DNA from: Reyranella sp.
Lineage (GTDB): Bacteria; Pseudomonadota; Alphaproteobacteria; Reyranellales; Reyranellaceae
DNA length: 64,000 nucleotides
NCBI RefSeq assembly: GCF_004297265.1
Contig: NZ_SCUT01000048.1
Span: 1-64,000, forward strand
Direction: 5' to 3'
The position numbers and the translations under genes were made by a program. The stretch's first letter is position 1; the number at the start of each line of letters is the position of its first letter. Under the pieces are notes generated by a model that saw only the letters and a list, made by a program, of their open reading frames with translations, was not told the origin of the DNA and searched no databases. Positions 8,242 to 17,450 of this stretch are shown in pieces.

Positions 8242-8640
8242 TTAGGCTCGAGGCACGACCAGAGGGATGCTCAGTTCAACGGCAAAGCAATTGCCGTTGG
8301 CGATCCTTGCGTCGCCGCAGAGGTTGCGGAGCAGTCGCCTCACGATCGCCAGGCCCAGACCGGCGCCCGCGCTGCTTTGAACCCTCTTGTGGAACCGCTC
8401 GAAGAGGCGTTCTGCCGTCACCGGCGCAACCGACTCGCCTTCGTCGCCCGCGCCAGGGCCAGGGCCAGGGCCAGGGCCAGCAGTTGATCCACGACATGCC
8501 TCATCGCTTCCATGTGTCGCGAGATCGCGTCCCAATCCGGGGCCTGCTGATTTCGCGCGTTCTGCAGACGGCGGTTCAATATGGCAAGTAGCGTCCTCAG
8601 CTCGTGGGAGGCGTCGGCGGTGAAGCACCGTTCCATGGCA
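8242..8640 (-). pseudogene. Decayed sensor histidine kinase fragment
   Basis: Two frames carry pieces of one kinase. The first (about 8418-8640) has the phosphoacceptor H-box, FTADASHELRTLLAIL, then RHMEAMRHVVDQLLALA. The second (about 8242-8415) has the C-terminal ATP-lid/G2 region, ERLFERFHKRV and GAGLGLAIVRRLL, in another frame. The shift falls at a run of hexamer repeats (8452-8480), and the N and D boxes of the ATPase domain are missing altogether, as are all sensor and membrane segments. It cannot make a working kinase. No response regulator gene is left beside it. Confidence 0.75.
8452..8480. repeat. Hexamer tandem repeat (GCCAGG, 4.8 copies)
   Basis: Nearly five uninterrupted copies of GCCAGG lie inside the decayed histidine kinase, exactly where the reading frame changes. 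One frame reads this as repeated Leu-Ala and the other as repeated Gly-Pro. Slippage here is a plausible part of the inactivation. Confidence 0.85.
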
Positions 8641-8701
8641 TATGCGTCTGTGCTACCGCGGCGCCGTCGAAGTGTGGCCGCACCTTCAGTGGGAACTTGC
8701 C

Positions 8702-9265
8702 CTACCGTTCGGCCGTCGGCTTGGCGGGCAGCGGCGACATCGCCTCGAACACGCCGTCGCGGCGGACCAGCGCATGGAACAGCGCCGCCGCGACATGGAG
8801 CAGGATCAGCGCGAAGAAGGCGAAGGCCAGCCAGCGGTGCGCGGCCCACAGCAGCGTGTGCAGCGAGTCGGACTGCGGCAGGATCGGCGGGAGCCGGACA
8901 TTGCCGAACAGAACGACCGGATAGGCAGCCGCCGACAACATCGCCCAGCCCAGCAGCGGCATGACGATCATCAACCCATAGAGCGCCCAGTGCGAGAGGA
9001 CCGCGCCGAGCCGCATCAGGGGCGGCAGGTCGGCCGGCAGAGGCGGTGCACCGAGCGTGAGGCGCAGGATGAGGCGCACGAGCACGAGGGCGAAGAGCGC
9101 CACGCCCAGGGTCTTGTGCGTGGCGACCAGCGGGACATAGGCCGGCGCTACGGTCGAGAGCATGGCCACGCCGATGAACAGCATCGCCACGATGCCGGCT
9201 GCCATCGTCCAGTGAAGCAGGCGCTGAGCGCCGGAGAAACGAGCATGGAACATGGCGCGGCTCAT
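8702..9265 (-). CDS. Cytochrome b561 family membrane protein
   Basis: 187 residues with four membrane helices. Candidate haem-ligating His residues are seen in QRLLHWTMA, VATHKTLGVA, VLSHWALYG and LLHVAAALFH. The protein would pass electrons from quinol across or within the inner membrane. Its ATG overlaps the stop of the catalase-like peroxidase gene (ATGA). Pairing of a membrane-anchored catalase-related peroxidase with cytochrome b561 is common in Proteobacteria, so the two probably form one peroxide-reducing unit. Confidence 0.92.
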   Translation of the reverse strand: MSRAMFHARFSGAQRLLHWTMAAGIVAMLFIGVAMLSTVAPAYVPLVATHKTLGVALFALVLVRLILRLTLGAPPLPADLPPLMRLGAVLSHWALYGLMIVMPLLGWAMLSAAAYPVVLFGNVRLPPILPQSDSLHTLLWAAHRWLAFAFFALILLHVAAALFHALVRRDGVFEAMSPLPAKPTAER

Positions 9266-10323
9266 GGCTTGGCACTCCTGGCGGCCGACGTGCGGGGATA
9301 ATCCTTCGCCTCGGAGGTGCGCAGGTCGTAGGACCGGGCATAGGCGGACGAGCGTGCGGCGGGGAACGGATCGTCGGATACGCTGACGCCGCGGGGCAGG
9401 ATGGTGGGGTCGAAGTTGATGTCTCGGCAGGGACCGTCCGGCTCGGCGATGACCTTGTTCACCACGAGCGTACCGACCTCGATCGTGCGCCGTCCCTGCG
9501 GCCAGGCCTTGGTGGGATCGGCGGTGTTGTCACCGGGTTCCGCGACGGTCACCGTCATGGTCCAGCGCTGCGGCGCGCCGGCGACCCTCTGTGCGATCTC
9601 CTGCTCGAGATAGTTCGGCCCCTTCTTGGTGAGTTCCTCCGGCGTGATCGGCACCGGCGTCGCCGCCGGCCGAAGCGACCAGCGGACAGCGCGGGTCGTT
9701 CCGGCCGCGTCGGTGAACAGGAAGGAGTTGAGGCTGTTGAACGGATCCTCCGCATAGCTCGAGGTCCAGGGCGCGCTCCCGGCCCAGCCGGCGAAGGCCA
9801 TGAACTCCGGATGGCGGCCGATGAAAGCCTTCATGGCCTCCGGTCCCTTGGGCGCCGACTCGAGCAGGTCGTAGAATGCCTGTGGTGTCGAGACCGCGAA
9901 GACCGGCGCGTCGATCATCGCGCTGCGCCAGACATCGCCATCCGGCGTCGTGATCTGAAGTCCCATGCCGCGGACGCGCACGGTCGCATCCGCGGCGTTG
10001 GGATTGGGCGTCGCGAGATTGAATCGGCCGAGCACCGGCCAGGCGCCGGCCGTGAAGACCTTCGCCTTCGATAGCGCCACACCGTTGCCGTTGGACTGGA
10101 ACTCGCCGGTGAAGCAGATGCCCTTGGCATGGTTGCGCCGATGCCCAAGCGCCGGACCGCCCGGCGGCGCCAGCGCTGCCACGAGCCGGGCGGGCGTGAG
10201 TCGCTCAGGCGACAGCCAGCCCGCCGTGTAGGCGAAGGCAGCCGCACTCCCCCCCGCGACCAGGGCGATGACGGCCAGCGGTACGAGGGGGCTGCGAGAG
10301 GATGATCGAGACATGGAGAACAC
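9262..10323 (-). CDS. Catalase-related peroxidase (SrpA-like), membrane-anchored or exported
   Basis: 353 residues. An N-terminal hydrophobic segment (about 13-33) acts as signal or anchor. The catalase core follows: the distal His in RRNHAKGICFTGEF, then GNGVALSKAKVF, RVRGMGLQITTPDGDVWRSAMI and the proximal Tyr region SSAYARSYDLR. It is shorter than true catalases (about 480 or more residues), as expected for the mini-catalase peroxidase group, which uses peroxide with an electron donor. The cytochrome b561 gene overlapping its stop is the likely donor partner. An alternative start is the fourth residue Met. Confidence 0.9.
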   Translation of the reverse strand: MFSMSRSSSRSPLVPLAVIALVAGGSAAAFAYTAGWLSPERLTPARLVAALAPPGGPALGHRRNHAKGICFTGEFQSNGNGVALSKAKVFTAGAWPVLGRFNLATPNPNAADATVRVRGMGLQITTPDGDVWRSAMIDAPVFAVSTPQAFYDLLESAPKGPEAMKAFIGRHPEFMAFAGWAGSAPWTSSYAEDPFNSLNSFLFTDAAGTTRAVRWSLRPAATPVPITPEELTKKGPNYLEQEIAQRVAGAPQRWTMTVTVAEPGDNTADPTKAWPQGRRTIEVGTLVVNKVIAEPDGPCRDINFDPTILPRGVSVSDDPFPAARSSAYARSYDLRTSEAKDYPRTSAARSAKP

Positions 10324-10388
10324 CTTCCATCGTGGGAGTGGAGTATGGCCGGCGCAACGGGCGCCGCCCTCTCAAGAGCGCGTGAGCC

Positions 10389-12002
10389 TCAGGCGCCCGC
10401 GATGCGCGCCTCGACGAGATCGACCTCGCGCACGAGTTTGCGCGCCGCCTCGTCGGACAGGTGGCCGCTGCGCGTGAGCTGGAGCAGACGCTCGCGTTCC
10501 GCCCGCATGCCGATCAGCTCCAGCTCCCGCTCGAGGGCCTCGATGCGACGCGCGAGGTCTCCCTCGGCGCCCGACCGCGAGAGCGCGTCGATGCGCTGGC
10601 GATAGGGCGCCATGGCGCGCGCCGCCGCTTCCGCACCCAGATCCGCGTCGCCGGGCTTGGTCGCCAATCCGCCTTGGGCACGGGCGATGGCGGCCAGGGC
10701 GGCTTCGCCGGCGGCGACGCGAGCGGCATCTTCCGCCGCTTCCTCGCCCGGCTCCGGCGCGAAGTCGAGGCGACGCAGCAGGCCGGGCAGGATGAGTGTC
10801 GCCGCGACCAGTGAAGCGATGATGACTCCTGCCGCGAGAAACACCGCCAGATCGCGCGCCGGGAACGAACTGCCGTCGGCCAGCATGAACGGCAGGGAGA
10901 GCACGCCGGCCAGGGTGACGGTGCCGCGGACGCCTGCGACCGTGAGCGCCGCGACCAGCCGCCAGCTCGCTTGCCGGCCGAGTGCCACGCGGACCAGCAC
11001 CCACACCCAGGCGAAACGCAGCGCGGCCACACCGAAAGTGATCGCGGCGACGTAGAAGAGCAGCCAGCAGACTTGGGCATGGCCTGCCTCATGCACCACC
11101 TCGGCGGCGCCGCTGGCGATCCGGGGCAATTGCTCGCCCAACAGGATGAAGATGACGCCGCTGGCCCCGAACTGGATGGTCTCCCACACGGCGCTGCGCC
11201 GCACGCGGGTCTCCGCAAGCGCCCCGCCGCCCTGTTCGACATGGCTCATGGTGATGCCGGCGGCTACGGCGGCAAGGATGCCCGAGGCGCCTGCCATGTC
11301 GGCGAGGAAATAGGCTCCGAAAGGGATCAGCAGGCTGATCAGGATCTGGGCGCCGACATCCTCGCCGTAGCGGCGCGACACCCAGTTCTTCACCTGCGCA
11401 GCCACGATGGTCACCGCCAGTCCGGCTGCCAACCCGCCGGCCGACACCCATACGAAGCTGCCGACGGCGTCGGTCAACGAGAAGGTGCCGGTCAGCGTTG
11501 CGGCCACTGCAAAGCGCAGGCAGACAAGACCCGACGCATCGTTGAGCAACGCCTCGCCCTCCAGGAGCCGCATCAGCCGCTTCGGCACGGGCACACGCGC
11601 GGCGATGGCCTTCACCGCAACCGGATCGGTCGGCGAGATCACCGCTGCGAGCGCGAAGGCCACGGCGAGCGGCATGGCGGGAATCATCCAGTGGATCAGC
11701 AGCCCCAGCCCGAGCACGGTGAAGACGACCAGACCGAGCGCGAGCGCCAGGATCATTCCCTTGTCCCGCAACAGGCTGGCTTTGGGCAGCCGCCAGCCGT
11801 CGAAGAACAGAAGCGGCGGCAGGAACAGTACGAAGAAGACCTGCGGATCCAGCTTGACGCCGAGATTGGCGACCGCGGCGATGAACACGCCGAGGGCGAT
11901 CTGGACGAGCGGCACCGGCACCGGCAACGGGAGCATGCGGGCGCAGGCGCCGCTCACCACCACGGCCGACAGCAGGATCAGGACGATCTCGAGCGGTGCC
12001 AT
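10389..12002 (-). CDS. Na+/H+ antiporter, CPA1 family
   Basis: 537 residues with 12 or so membrane helices and a charged cytoplasmic tail (about 415-537) predicted to be largely helical. The CPA1 signatures are present: VFFVLFLPPLLFFDGW, AAVISPTDPVAVKAI with the ion-binding Asp pair region, and LLEGEALLNDASGLV. It exchanges cytoplasmic Na+ (or K+) for H+. The gene begins 13 bases after the YdeP-type oxidoreductase gene on the same strand, so the two are probably co-transcribed. Confidence 0.93.
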   Translation of the reverse strand: MAPLEIVLILLSAVVVSGACARMLPLPVPVPLVQIALGVFIAAVANLGVKLDPQVFFVLFLPPLLFFDGWRLPKASLLRDKGMILALALGLVVFTVLGLGLLIHWMIPAMPLAVAFALAAVISPTDPVAVKAIAARVPVPKRLMRLLEGEALLNDASGLVCLRFAVAATLTGTFSLTDAVGSFVWVSAGGLAAGLAVTIVAAQVKNWVSRRYGEDVGAQILISLLIPFGAYFLADMAGASGILAAVAAGITMSHVEQGGGALAETRVRRSAVWETIQFGASGVIFILLGEQLPRIASGAAEVVHEAGHAQVCWLLFYVAAITFGVAALRFAWVWVLVRVALGRQASWRLVAALTVAGVRGTVTLAGVLSLPFMLADGSSFPARDLAVFLAAGVIIASLVAATLILPGLLRRLDFAPEPGEEAAEDAARVAAGEAALAAIARAQGGLATKPGDADLGAEAAARAMAPYRQRIDALSRSGAEGDLARRIEALERELELIGMRAERERLLQLTRSGHLSDEAARKLVREVDLVEARIAGA

Positions 12003-12015
12003 TGGCTCGCCTCCC

Positions 12016-14310
12016 TCAGGCAGCGCCCGCCGCCGCGCGAACCAGCCGCACGGGGATGCCCTTGTAGGAGGGCGTGAAGCTCATCGGGTCGTGGGCATCC
12101 AGCGCCACCAGCGGATTGGTCTCCGGATAGTAGGCCGCGCAGCTGCCCTCGGGGAACGCGTAGGCCACGAGCTGGTAGCCGCGCACGCGCCGCTCGATGC
12201 CGTCGCCGTTCACGGCGACGATGTCGACGCGATCCCCGGGCTCGAACCCGAGCCTTTCGATTTCGGTCGCGCCGAGGAAGACGACGTCGCGCTGGCCGTA
12301 GACGCCGCGATAGCGGTCCGACATCGAATAGAGCGTCGTATTGTACTGGTCGTGGCTGCGCACGCTGGTCAGCCACAGCACGTCATTGTACTTCTGCACC
12401 GGGTCTTCCTGGATGCCGTCGTAGATCAGGAAGTTCGCCTTGCCGGATGCGGTGTTCCAGATCCGCTCGCGGGCCGTCGACACGAGATGGAAGCCGCCGG
12501 GCACGCGGATGCGCGCGTTGTAGTCCTTGAAGATCGGGAACACGTTCTCGATCGCGTCGCGAATGAGGTCATAGTCGCCGACCAGTTCCTCCCACGGCAC
12601 GACCGAGCGGGCACCGAGCGTCGCTCGGGCGATACCGGCCACGATGGCGGGCTCGCTCTTCAGATGGTCCGAGGCGGGCGCGTTCAGACCGAGCGAGGCG
12701 TGCACCATCGACATCGAATCCTCGACGGTGATGGACTGCGGGCCGGTCGCCTGGACGTCGAGCTCGGTGCGCCCGAGGCAGGGCAGGATCAGCGCTTCGC
12801 GGCCGCGCACCAGGTGACTGCGGTTGAGCTTGGTCGAGACGTGGACACTGAGATCGAGCTGGCGGAAGGCGTCGCGCGTCACCTGCCAGTCGGGCATCGC
12901 CGCCACGATGTTGCCGCCCATGCCGAAGAAGACCCGCACCTCGCCGCGCGCCATCGCCTGGAGCGCCGTGACGACGTTGTGGCCCGGCGCCGATGGCGGC
13001 GTGAAGCCGAACCGCTCGCCGAGACGCGCGAGGAAATCGGCCGCCGGGATCTCGGTGATGCCGACCGTGCGGTCGCCCTGCACGTTCGAATGGCCGCGCA
13101 CCGGGCAAAGACCCGCCCCTTCCCGGCCCATGTTGCCCCTCAGCAGGCAGAGGTTGGCGAGCTGCTGCACCGCCCTGGCGCCGTGGCGATGCTGGGTGAT
13201 GCCCATGCCATAGACGACGATGGCGCGCCCGGCCTTCATGTAGGCCCGCGCGGCTTCCTCGATCTCCGAACGGACGAGGCCGGACTGCCGCTCGAGCGAC
13301 GCCCAGTCCGCCGCCTTCAGGTCGGCGATCAGCGCGTCGATGCCCACCGTGTGCTCGTGGATGAAATCCCAGTCGAGTACGGCGGCACTGCCTGCGCCCC
13401 GTGCGCTTTCGTCGGCCTCGACCAGGACCTTCATCAGGCCCTTGATCACCGCGACGTCGCCGCCGACCCGCACCTGGTAGAGGCGCGAACTGATCGGCGT
13501 CGAGCCGAGCGTCACCATCTCGACCGGATCCTGCGGCGCCTGGAAGCGTTCGAGGGCCCGCTCACGGAACGGGTTGAACGACATGATGGTGGCGCCGCGC
13601 CGCGAGGCGTTGCGCAGGCTGGTCATCATGCGCGGGCTGTTGGTGCCGGGATTCTGGCCGAAGATGAAGATGCAGTCGGTCTTGTCGAAATCCTCCAGCA
13701 GGACCGTCCCCTTGCCGACACCGATCGACAGCGGCAGGCCGACACTGGTCGCCTCGTGGCACATGTTCGAGCAGTCGGGGAAATTGTTGGTGCCGAATTC
13801 GCGCACGAAGAGCTGGTAGAGGAAGGCCGCCTCGTTGGAGGTGCGGCCCGAGGTGTAGAACTCGGCCATGTTCGGATCGGGCAGCGCCGCCAGGTGCCGG
13901 CCGACCGTCGCGAAGGCTTCGTCCCAGCTCACTGGCACATAGCGGTCGCTCGCCGCGTCATAGGCCATGGGGTGCGTCAGCCGGCCGGCCATCTCGAGCT
14001 GGTAGTCGCTCCATCCCTCGAGTTCCGAAACGGTGTGCTCCGCGAAGAACTCCGGCGTGCAGCGCTCCGCGGTCGATTCCCAGGCGACTGCCTTGCCGCC
14101 ATTCTCGCAGAACTCGAACGAGGACGTATGCTTGGGATCGGGCCAGGCACAGCCCGGGCAGTCGAAGCCCATCGGCTGGTTCATGCGCAGGAGCGTCTTC
14201 GATCCCTTGATCGTGATGCCCTGCTCGACGAGATGCTCGCCCAGCGCCTTCAGGGCGCCCCATCCACCGGCGGGCTGCTTGTAGGGGCGAATGCGCCTGG
14301 TCTCGGCCAT
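12016..14310 (-). CDS. FdhF/YdeP family molybdopterin oxidoreductase
   Basis: 764 residues, matching the length of E. coli YdeP. An N-terminal Cys-containing region (MGFDCPGCAWPDP) is followed by the molybdopterin domain (DEAFATVGRHLAALPDPN, YTSGRTSNEAAFLYQLFVREFGTNNFPDCSNMCHE) and the C-terminal molydopterin-dinucleotide-binding domain (WLTSVRSHDQYNTTLY). The full four-Cys iron-sulfur motif of formate dehydrogenases is not seen, consistent with the YdeP group, whose substrate is unproven. YdeP is linked to acid resistance in E. coli. Co-transcription with a CPA1 antiporter fits a role in pH stress, but that is inference. Confidence 0.9.
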   Translation of the reverse strand: MAETRRIRPYKQPAGGWGALKALGEHLVEQGITIKGSKTLLRMNQPMGFDCPGCAWPDPKHTSSFEFCENGGKAVAWESTAERCTPEFFAEHTVSELEGWSDYQLEMAGRLTHPMAYDAASDRYVPVSWDEAFATVGRHLAALPDPNMAEFYTSGRTSNEAAFLYQLFVREFGTNNFPDCSNMCHEATSVGLPLSIGVGKGTVLLEDFDKTDCIFIFGQNPGTNSPRMMTSLRNASRRGATIMSFNPFRERALERFQAPQDPVEMVTLGSTPISSRLYQVRVGGDVAVIKGLMKVLVEADESARGAGSAAVLDWDFIHEHTVGIDALIADLKAADWASLERQSGLVRSEIEEAARAYMKAGRAIVVYGMGITQHRHGARAVQQLANLCLLRGNMGREGAGLCPVRGHSNVQGDRTVGITEIPAADFLARLGERFGFTPPSAPGHNVVTALQAMARGEVRVFFGMGGNIVAAMPDWQVTRDAFRQLDLSVHVSTKLNRSHLVRGREALILPCLGRTELDVQATGPQSITVEDSMSMVHASLGLNAPASDHLKSEPAIVAGIARATLGARSVVPWEELVGDYDLIRDAIENVFPIFKDYNARIRVPGGFHLVSTARERIWNTASGKANFLIYDGIQEDPVQKYNDVLWLTSVRSHDQYNTTLYSMSDRYRGVYGQRDVVFLGATEIERLGFEPGDRVDIVAVNGDGIERRVRGYQLVAYAFPEGSCAAYYPETNPLVALDAHDPMSFTPSYKGIPVRLVRAAAGAA

Positions 14311-14392
14311 GATCCTGCTCCCGATCGGATGCGATGGAACGATCTTCCGGGAAAAAGTGGCGCCTGACTGCCTATACCAAGGTTTGCCCGCA

Positions 14393-14408
14393 TCAGACGT
14401 CCATCTGA
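14393..14408. promoter_or_regulatory. Candidate operator dyad in the YdeP / efflux divergent region
   Basis: TCAGA - 6 bp - TCTGA is a perfect dyad in the 176-bp spacer between the YdeP-type gene and the efflux pump operon. No regulator gene is adjacent, so the binding protein is unknown. Confidence 0.25.
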
Positions 14409-14486
14409 ATTGGCGGAATTTCCCCCTTCCGTATCCTCTCGCTCAGCCACGCAAATGGTGCGTGGCCCGCGATAGGAGACCACGTC

Positions 14487-15710
14487 ATGTCGCCCAGCCC
14501 CGGCACCCTGATCCCGCTACGCCGTCCGACGGAGAGCAGTCCCCCGCCGCCCGCGCCGGCCCCGGTCGAGGCGCCGCCTCAGGAGAAACTGCTTCTCGAC
14601 GAGCCGGGCGCGACGGACGAGGCACCTTCGAAGAAGACGCCGCGCGGAGGCTTCACGGGGCGCCGCATGCTGCTCGGCGGCGTCGGCCTCCTGGCCCTGG
14701 TCGGCGCGGTCTCGGCGGCCGGGCTCTATTATGACTACAGCACTCACTTCGCGACGACCGACGATGCCTTCATCGCGGCGCGACAGTTCGCGGTCGCGCC
14801 CAAGGTCCCGGGCTACCTGACGTCGGTCCCGGTCACCGACAACCAGCATGTCGGCACGGGCGACGTGATCGCCCGCATCGACCAGCGCGACTACCAGGTG
14901 GCGCTCGCCCAGGCCGAGGCGGCCATTGCGGCCGCGCAGGCGGGCATCGCCAACATCGCTGCCCAGATCGAAGTCCAGAAGGCGCAGATCGCTGCCAGCG
15001 AGACCCAGGTGAAGCTGAGCGAGGCGCGGCTGGTCTATGCGCAGCAACAGGCCGAACGCTACAGCACGCTCACGAAGGAAGGCTGGTCGAGCCATCAGAC
15101 CGGCGAACTGGCTCTGTCCGAGCTCTACCAGCAGCAAGCGGCGGTCTCGAACGCGCAGGCCAACGTCACGGTCGCCCACCGCCAGCTGGACGCGCTCGAG
15201 GCGCAACGCAACTCGGCATTGGCGAACCTGCGGGAGGTGCAGGCAAAGCACGACCAGGCGGCGCTCAACCTGTCCTACACGACGGTGACGGCGGCGCAGC
15301 CGGGGCGGATCGTCCAGCTCGGCGCCGCGGTCGGCGAGTTCGCGCAGGCCGGCACGGCACTCTCCATGTTCGTCCCCGACGAGATCTGGGTCGTTGCCAA
15401 CTTCAAGGAGACGCAGCTCGACGCGATGCGTCCGGGTCAGCCGGTGAGCTTTCGGATCGACGCCTATCCCGGCCGCGAAATCCATGGCCATGTCGCCAGC
15501 GTGCAGCCGGGATCCGGCACCGCCTTTTCGCTGCTGCCCGCCGAAAACGCGACGGGCAACTACGTGAAGATCGTGCAGCGCGTGCCGGTGAAGGTCGTCA
15601 TCGATCATGCGCCGACCGACGTCGCGCTGGGACCGGGCATGTCCGTGGTCCCCACGGTGCGGACCGATCCGGCGCCGTCCCTCTACGAGCGGCTGCGGAG
15701 CTGGCTGTGA
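14487..15710 (+). CDS. HlyD/EmrA family membrane fusion protein
   Basis: 407 residues. A Pro-rich cytoplasmic N-terminus (about 1-50) precedes a single membrane helix at about 61-82. The periplasmic part has the lipoyl-like half motifs (VAPKVPGYLTSVPVTDNQHV and later GRIVQLGAAVGEFAQAG) around a long alpha-helical hairpin rich in Ala and Gln (about 145-260), then the beta-barrel domain. It is the adaptor of a tripartite multidrug efflux pump, linking the MFS pump encoded next to an outer membrane channel. The stop overlaps the GTG start of the pump gene. No TolC-like gene is in the window. Confidence 0.92.
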   Translation: MSPSPGTLIPLRRPTESSPPPPAPAPVEAPPQEKLLLDEPGATDEAPSKKTPRGGFTGRRMLLGGVGLLALVGAVSAAGLYYDYSTHFATTDDAFIAARQFAVAPKVPGYLTSVPVTDNQHVGTGDVIARIDQRDYQVALAQAEAAIAAAQAGIANIAAQIEVQKAQIAASETQVKLSEARLVYAQQQAERYSTLTKEGWSSHQTGELALSELYQQQAAVSNAQANVTVAHRQLDALEAQRNSALANLREVQAKHDQAALNLSYTTVTAAQPGRIVQLGAAVGEFAQAGTALSMFVPDEIWVVANFKETQLDAMRPGQPVSFRIDAYPGREIHGHVASVQPGSGTAFSLLPAENATGNYVKIVQRVPVKVVIDHAPTDVALGPGMSVVPTVRTDPAPSLYERLRSWL

Positions 15711-17287
15711 GCGCCGCCGACACGGCCAGGGTGTCGAACCCCTGGCTGATCGCCGTGGTGGTGGCGATCGCCACCTTCATGGAAGTTCTCGACACCACGA
15801 TCGCGAACGTGGCCCTGCCCTACATCGCGGGCGGCCTCGGCGTCAGCGAGGACGAAGCCTCCTGGGTGGTGACCACCTACCTGGTCTCCAATGCCATCAG
15901 CCTGACGGCCAGCAGCTTCTTGGTCCGCAGGGTCGGCCGGCGACGCTTCTTCATCGCCTGCCTCACCCTGTTCACCGTCAGCTCGGTGCTGTGCGCCTTC
16001 GCCTGGAATCTGCAGGCATTGCTGCTGTTCCGCGTCCTGCAGGGCATTGCCGGCGGTGGCATGGTGCCGGTCTCGCAGTCGATCCTCGTCGATACATTCC
16101 CCCCGGCCAAGCGCGGGCAGGCCTTCGCCCTGTTCGGTGTCGCCGTCGTGGTGGCGCCCGTGGTCGGGCCGACGCTCGGCGGATGGCTTTCCGACAACGC
16201 CTCCTGGCACTGGTGCTTCCTGATCAACGGGCCGGTGGGCCTCCTGACGATCGTGTCGATCGCCCTGCTGCTGCGCGAGACGCGGGCGCAGGTCGAGGAA
16301 CGGCAGCGGCTGCGGCGGACCGACGGCGGCTTCGATCTGGTGGGCTTCGCGCTCGTCGCCACGTTCCTCGGCGCGCTCGAGATCGTGTGCGATCGCGGCC
16401 TGGAGGACGACTGGTTCGGCTCCGGCTTCATCGTCGCCGTGGCTTCCGTCTGCGCACTGGCCTTCATCCTCATGATCCCATGGGAGCTGACGCGCCGAAA
16501 TCCGGCGATCGACATCCGCATGGTGGCAACGCGGCAGTTCGGGGCTTGCTTCCTCGTGATGCTGGCGACCGGCGCCATCCTGCTCGCGACGACGCAGTTC
16601 CTGCCGCAGCTCGTGCAGCAGGATCTCGGCTACACCGCCACCTGGGCCGGCCTCGTCCTGTCACCCGGGGGGCTCGTCACCATGGCGATGATGTTCATTA
16701 CCGGCCGCCTGCTGACGAAGATCCAGCCCAAGTACCTGATCGTCGCCGGTGCCTCGATCATCGCGCTCTCGATGTACAATCTGACGTCGATCTACGGCGA
16801 TGTCGGCTTCTGGTTCCTCGCGCACTCGCGCATGCTGCTGGGCGTGGGCCTGCCGCTGATCTTCCTGTCGATCACGGCCGCCTCCTACGAAGGCATATCG
16901 CCGGCCAATATCGATCAGGCCTCTGCGCTGGTGAACGTCGCGCGCAACATCGGCGGCTCGCTCGGCATCGCCCTGTCGTCCAACGTGCTGGCCCATCGCG
17001 GGCAGTTCCACCAGAGCCGGTTGGTCGAGCACGCTATCCCGTCGGACACCGCCTACCAGGAGACGCTGCGCCAGGCGATCGACTACTTCGCGAGCCACGG
17101 CAGCTCGGCGCTGCAGGCCCAGAAGCAGGCCATCGCCTGGATCGGCCAGCAGGTCGCGACACAGGCCTCGTTCCTGGCCTTCATCGACGTCTTCTGGACG
17201 CTCATGGCGATCTCGCTCTCCGCCGGGGCACTCGCGCTCACCCTGCGCAAGGTCAAGCTGGGCGGCCACGCGCCGGCGGCCCACTGA
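15707..17287 (+). CDS. DHA2 family (EmrB/QacA) MFS multidrug transporter
   Basis: 526 residues with 14 predicted membrane helices. Conserved EmrB features include FMEVLDTTIANVALPYIAGGL in helix 1 and SWVVTTYLVSNAISLTASSFL, and the family motif region VVVAPVVGPTLGGWLSDN. It is proton-driven and pairs with the upstream EmrA-like protein to expel drugs. The start is GTG, overlapping the fusion protein stop by GTGA, which fixes it. A small membrane peptide gene and dps follow with almost no gap. Confidence 0.93.
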   Translation: MSAADTARVSNPWLIAVVVAIATFMEVLDTTIANVALPYIAGGLGVSEDEASWVVTTYLVSNAISLTASSFLVRRVGRRRFFIACLTLFTVSSVLCAFAWNLQALLLFRVLQGIAGGGMVPVSQSILVDTFPPAKRGQAFALFGVAVVVAPVVGPTLGGWLSDNASWHWCFLINGPVGLLTIVSIALLLRETRAQVEERQRLRRTDGGFDLVGFALVATFLGALEIVCDRGLEDDWFGSGFIVAVASVCALAFILMIPWELTRRNPAIDIRMVATRQFGACFLVMLATGAILLATTQFLPQLVQQDLGYTATWAGLVLSPGGLVTMAMMFITGRLLTKIQPKYLIVAGASIIALSMYNLTSIYGDVGFWFLAHSRMLLGVGLPLIFLSITAASYEGISPANIDQASALVNVARNIGGSLGIALSSNVLAHRGQFHQSRLVEHAIPSDTAYQETLRQAIDYFASHGSSALQAQKQAIAWIGQQVATQASFLAFIDVFWTLMAISLSAGALALTLRKVKLGGHAPAAH

Positions 17288-17294
17288 GGAAATC

Positions 17295-17450
17295 ATGCAC
17301 AAGCTGCTGAAAGCCGATCTCGTCCTCGCGGTTGTCATCGTCTGCATCGCGATGACGCTGACTGTCGTCGTGGTCTTCACCGCGTCGGGAGAAACCCACC
17401 AGGTGCATCAAATCCAACCGTTCCCATCCACGAAGGAGACAAGCCAATGA
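17295..17450 (+). CDS. Small single-pass membrane protein, 51 aa, unknown
   Basis: A 51-residue frame starts seven bases after the pump stop, with TGAGGAAAT as ribosome binding site, and ends by overlapping the dps start (ATGA). Residues about 8-30 are one strongly hydrophobic helix (ADLVLAVVIVCIAMTLTVVV); the C-terminal 20 residues are polar with two His. I recognise no family. The tight fit between two coding genes and the translational coupling to dps argue that it is translated. It might be a pump-associated small protein or simply a coupling leader for dps. Confidence 0.6.
   Translation: MHKLLKADLVLAVVIVCIAMTLTVVVVFTASGETHQVHQIQPFPSTKETSQ

Noticed and set aside
8418..9341. Long minus-strand frame joining the kinase H-box to sequence across cytochrome b561
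   Set aside because: The upstream part is a shifted frame of the cytochrome b561 gene; only the last part has kinase similarity.
11407..14367. A 986-codon plus-strand open frame across the antiporter and YdeP-type genes
   Set aside because: It is antisense to two clear genes, has no recognisable domain and is rich in Arg, Gly, His and Asp, as expected from GC-rich antisense frames.
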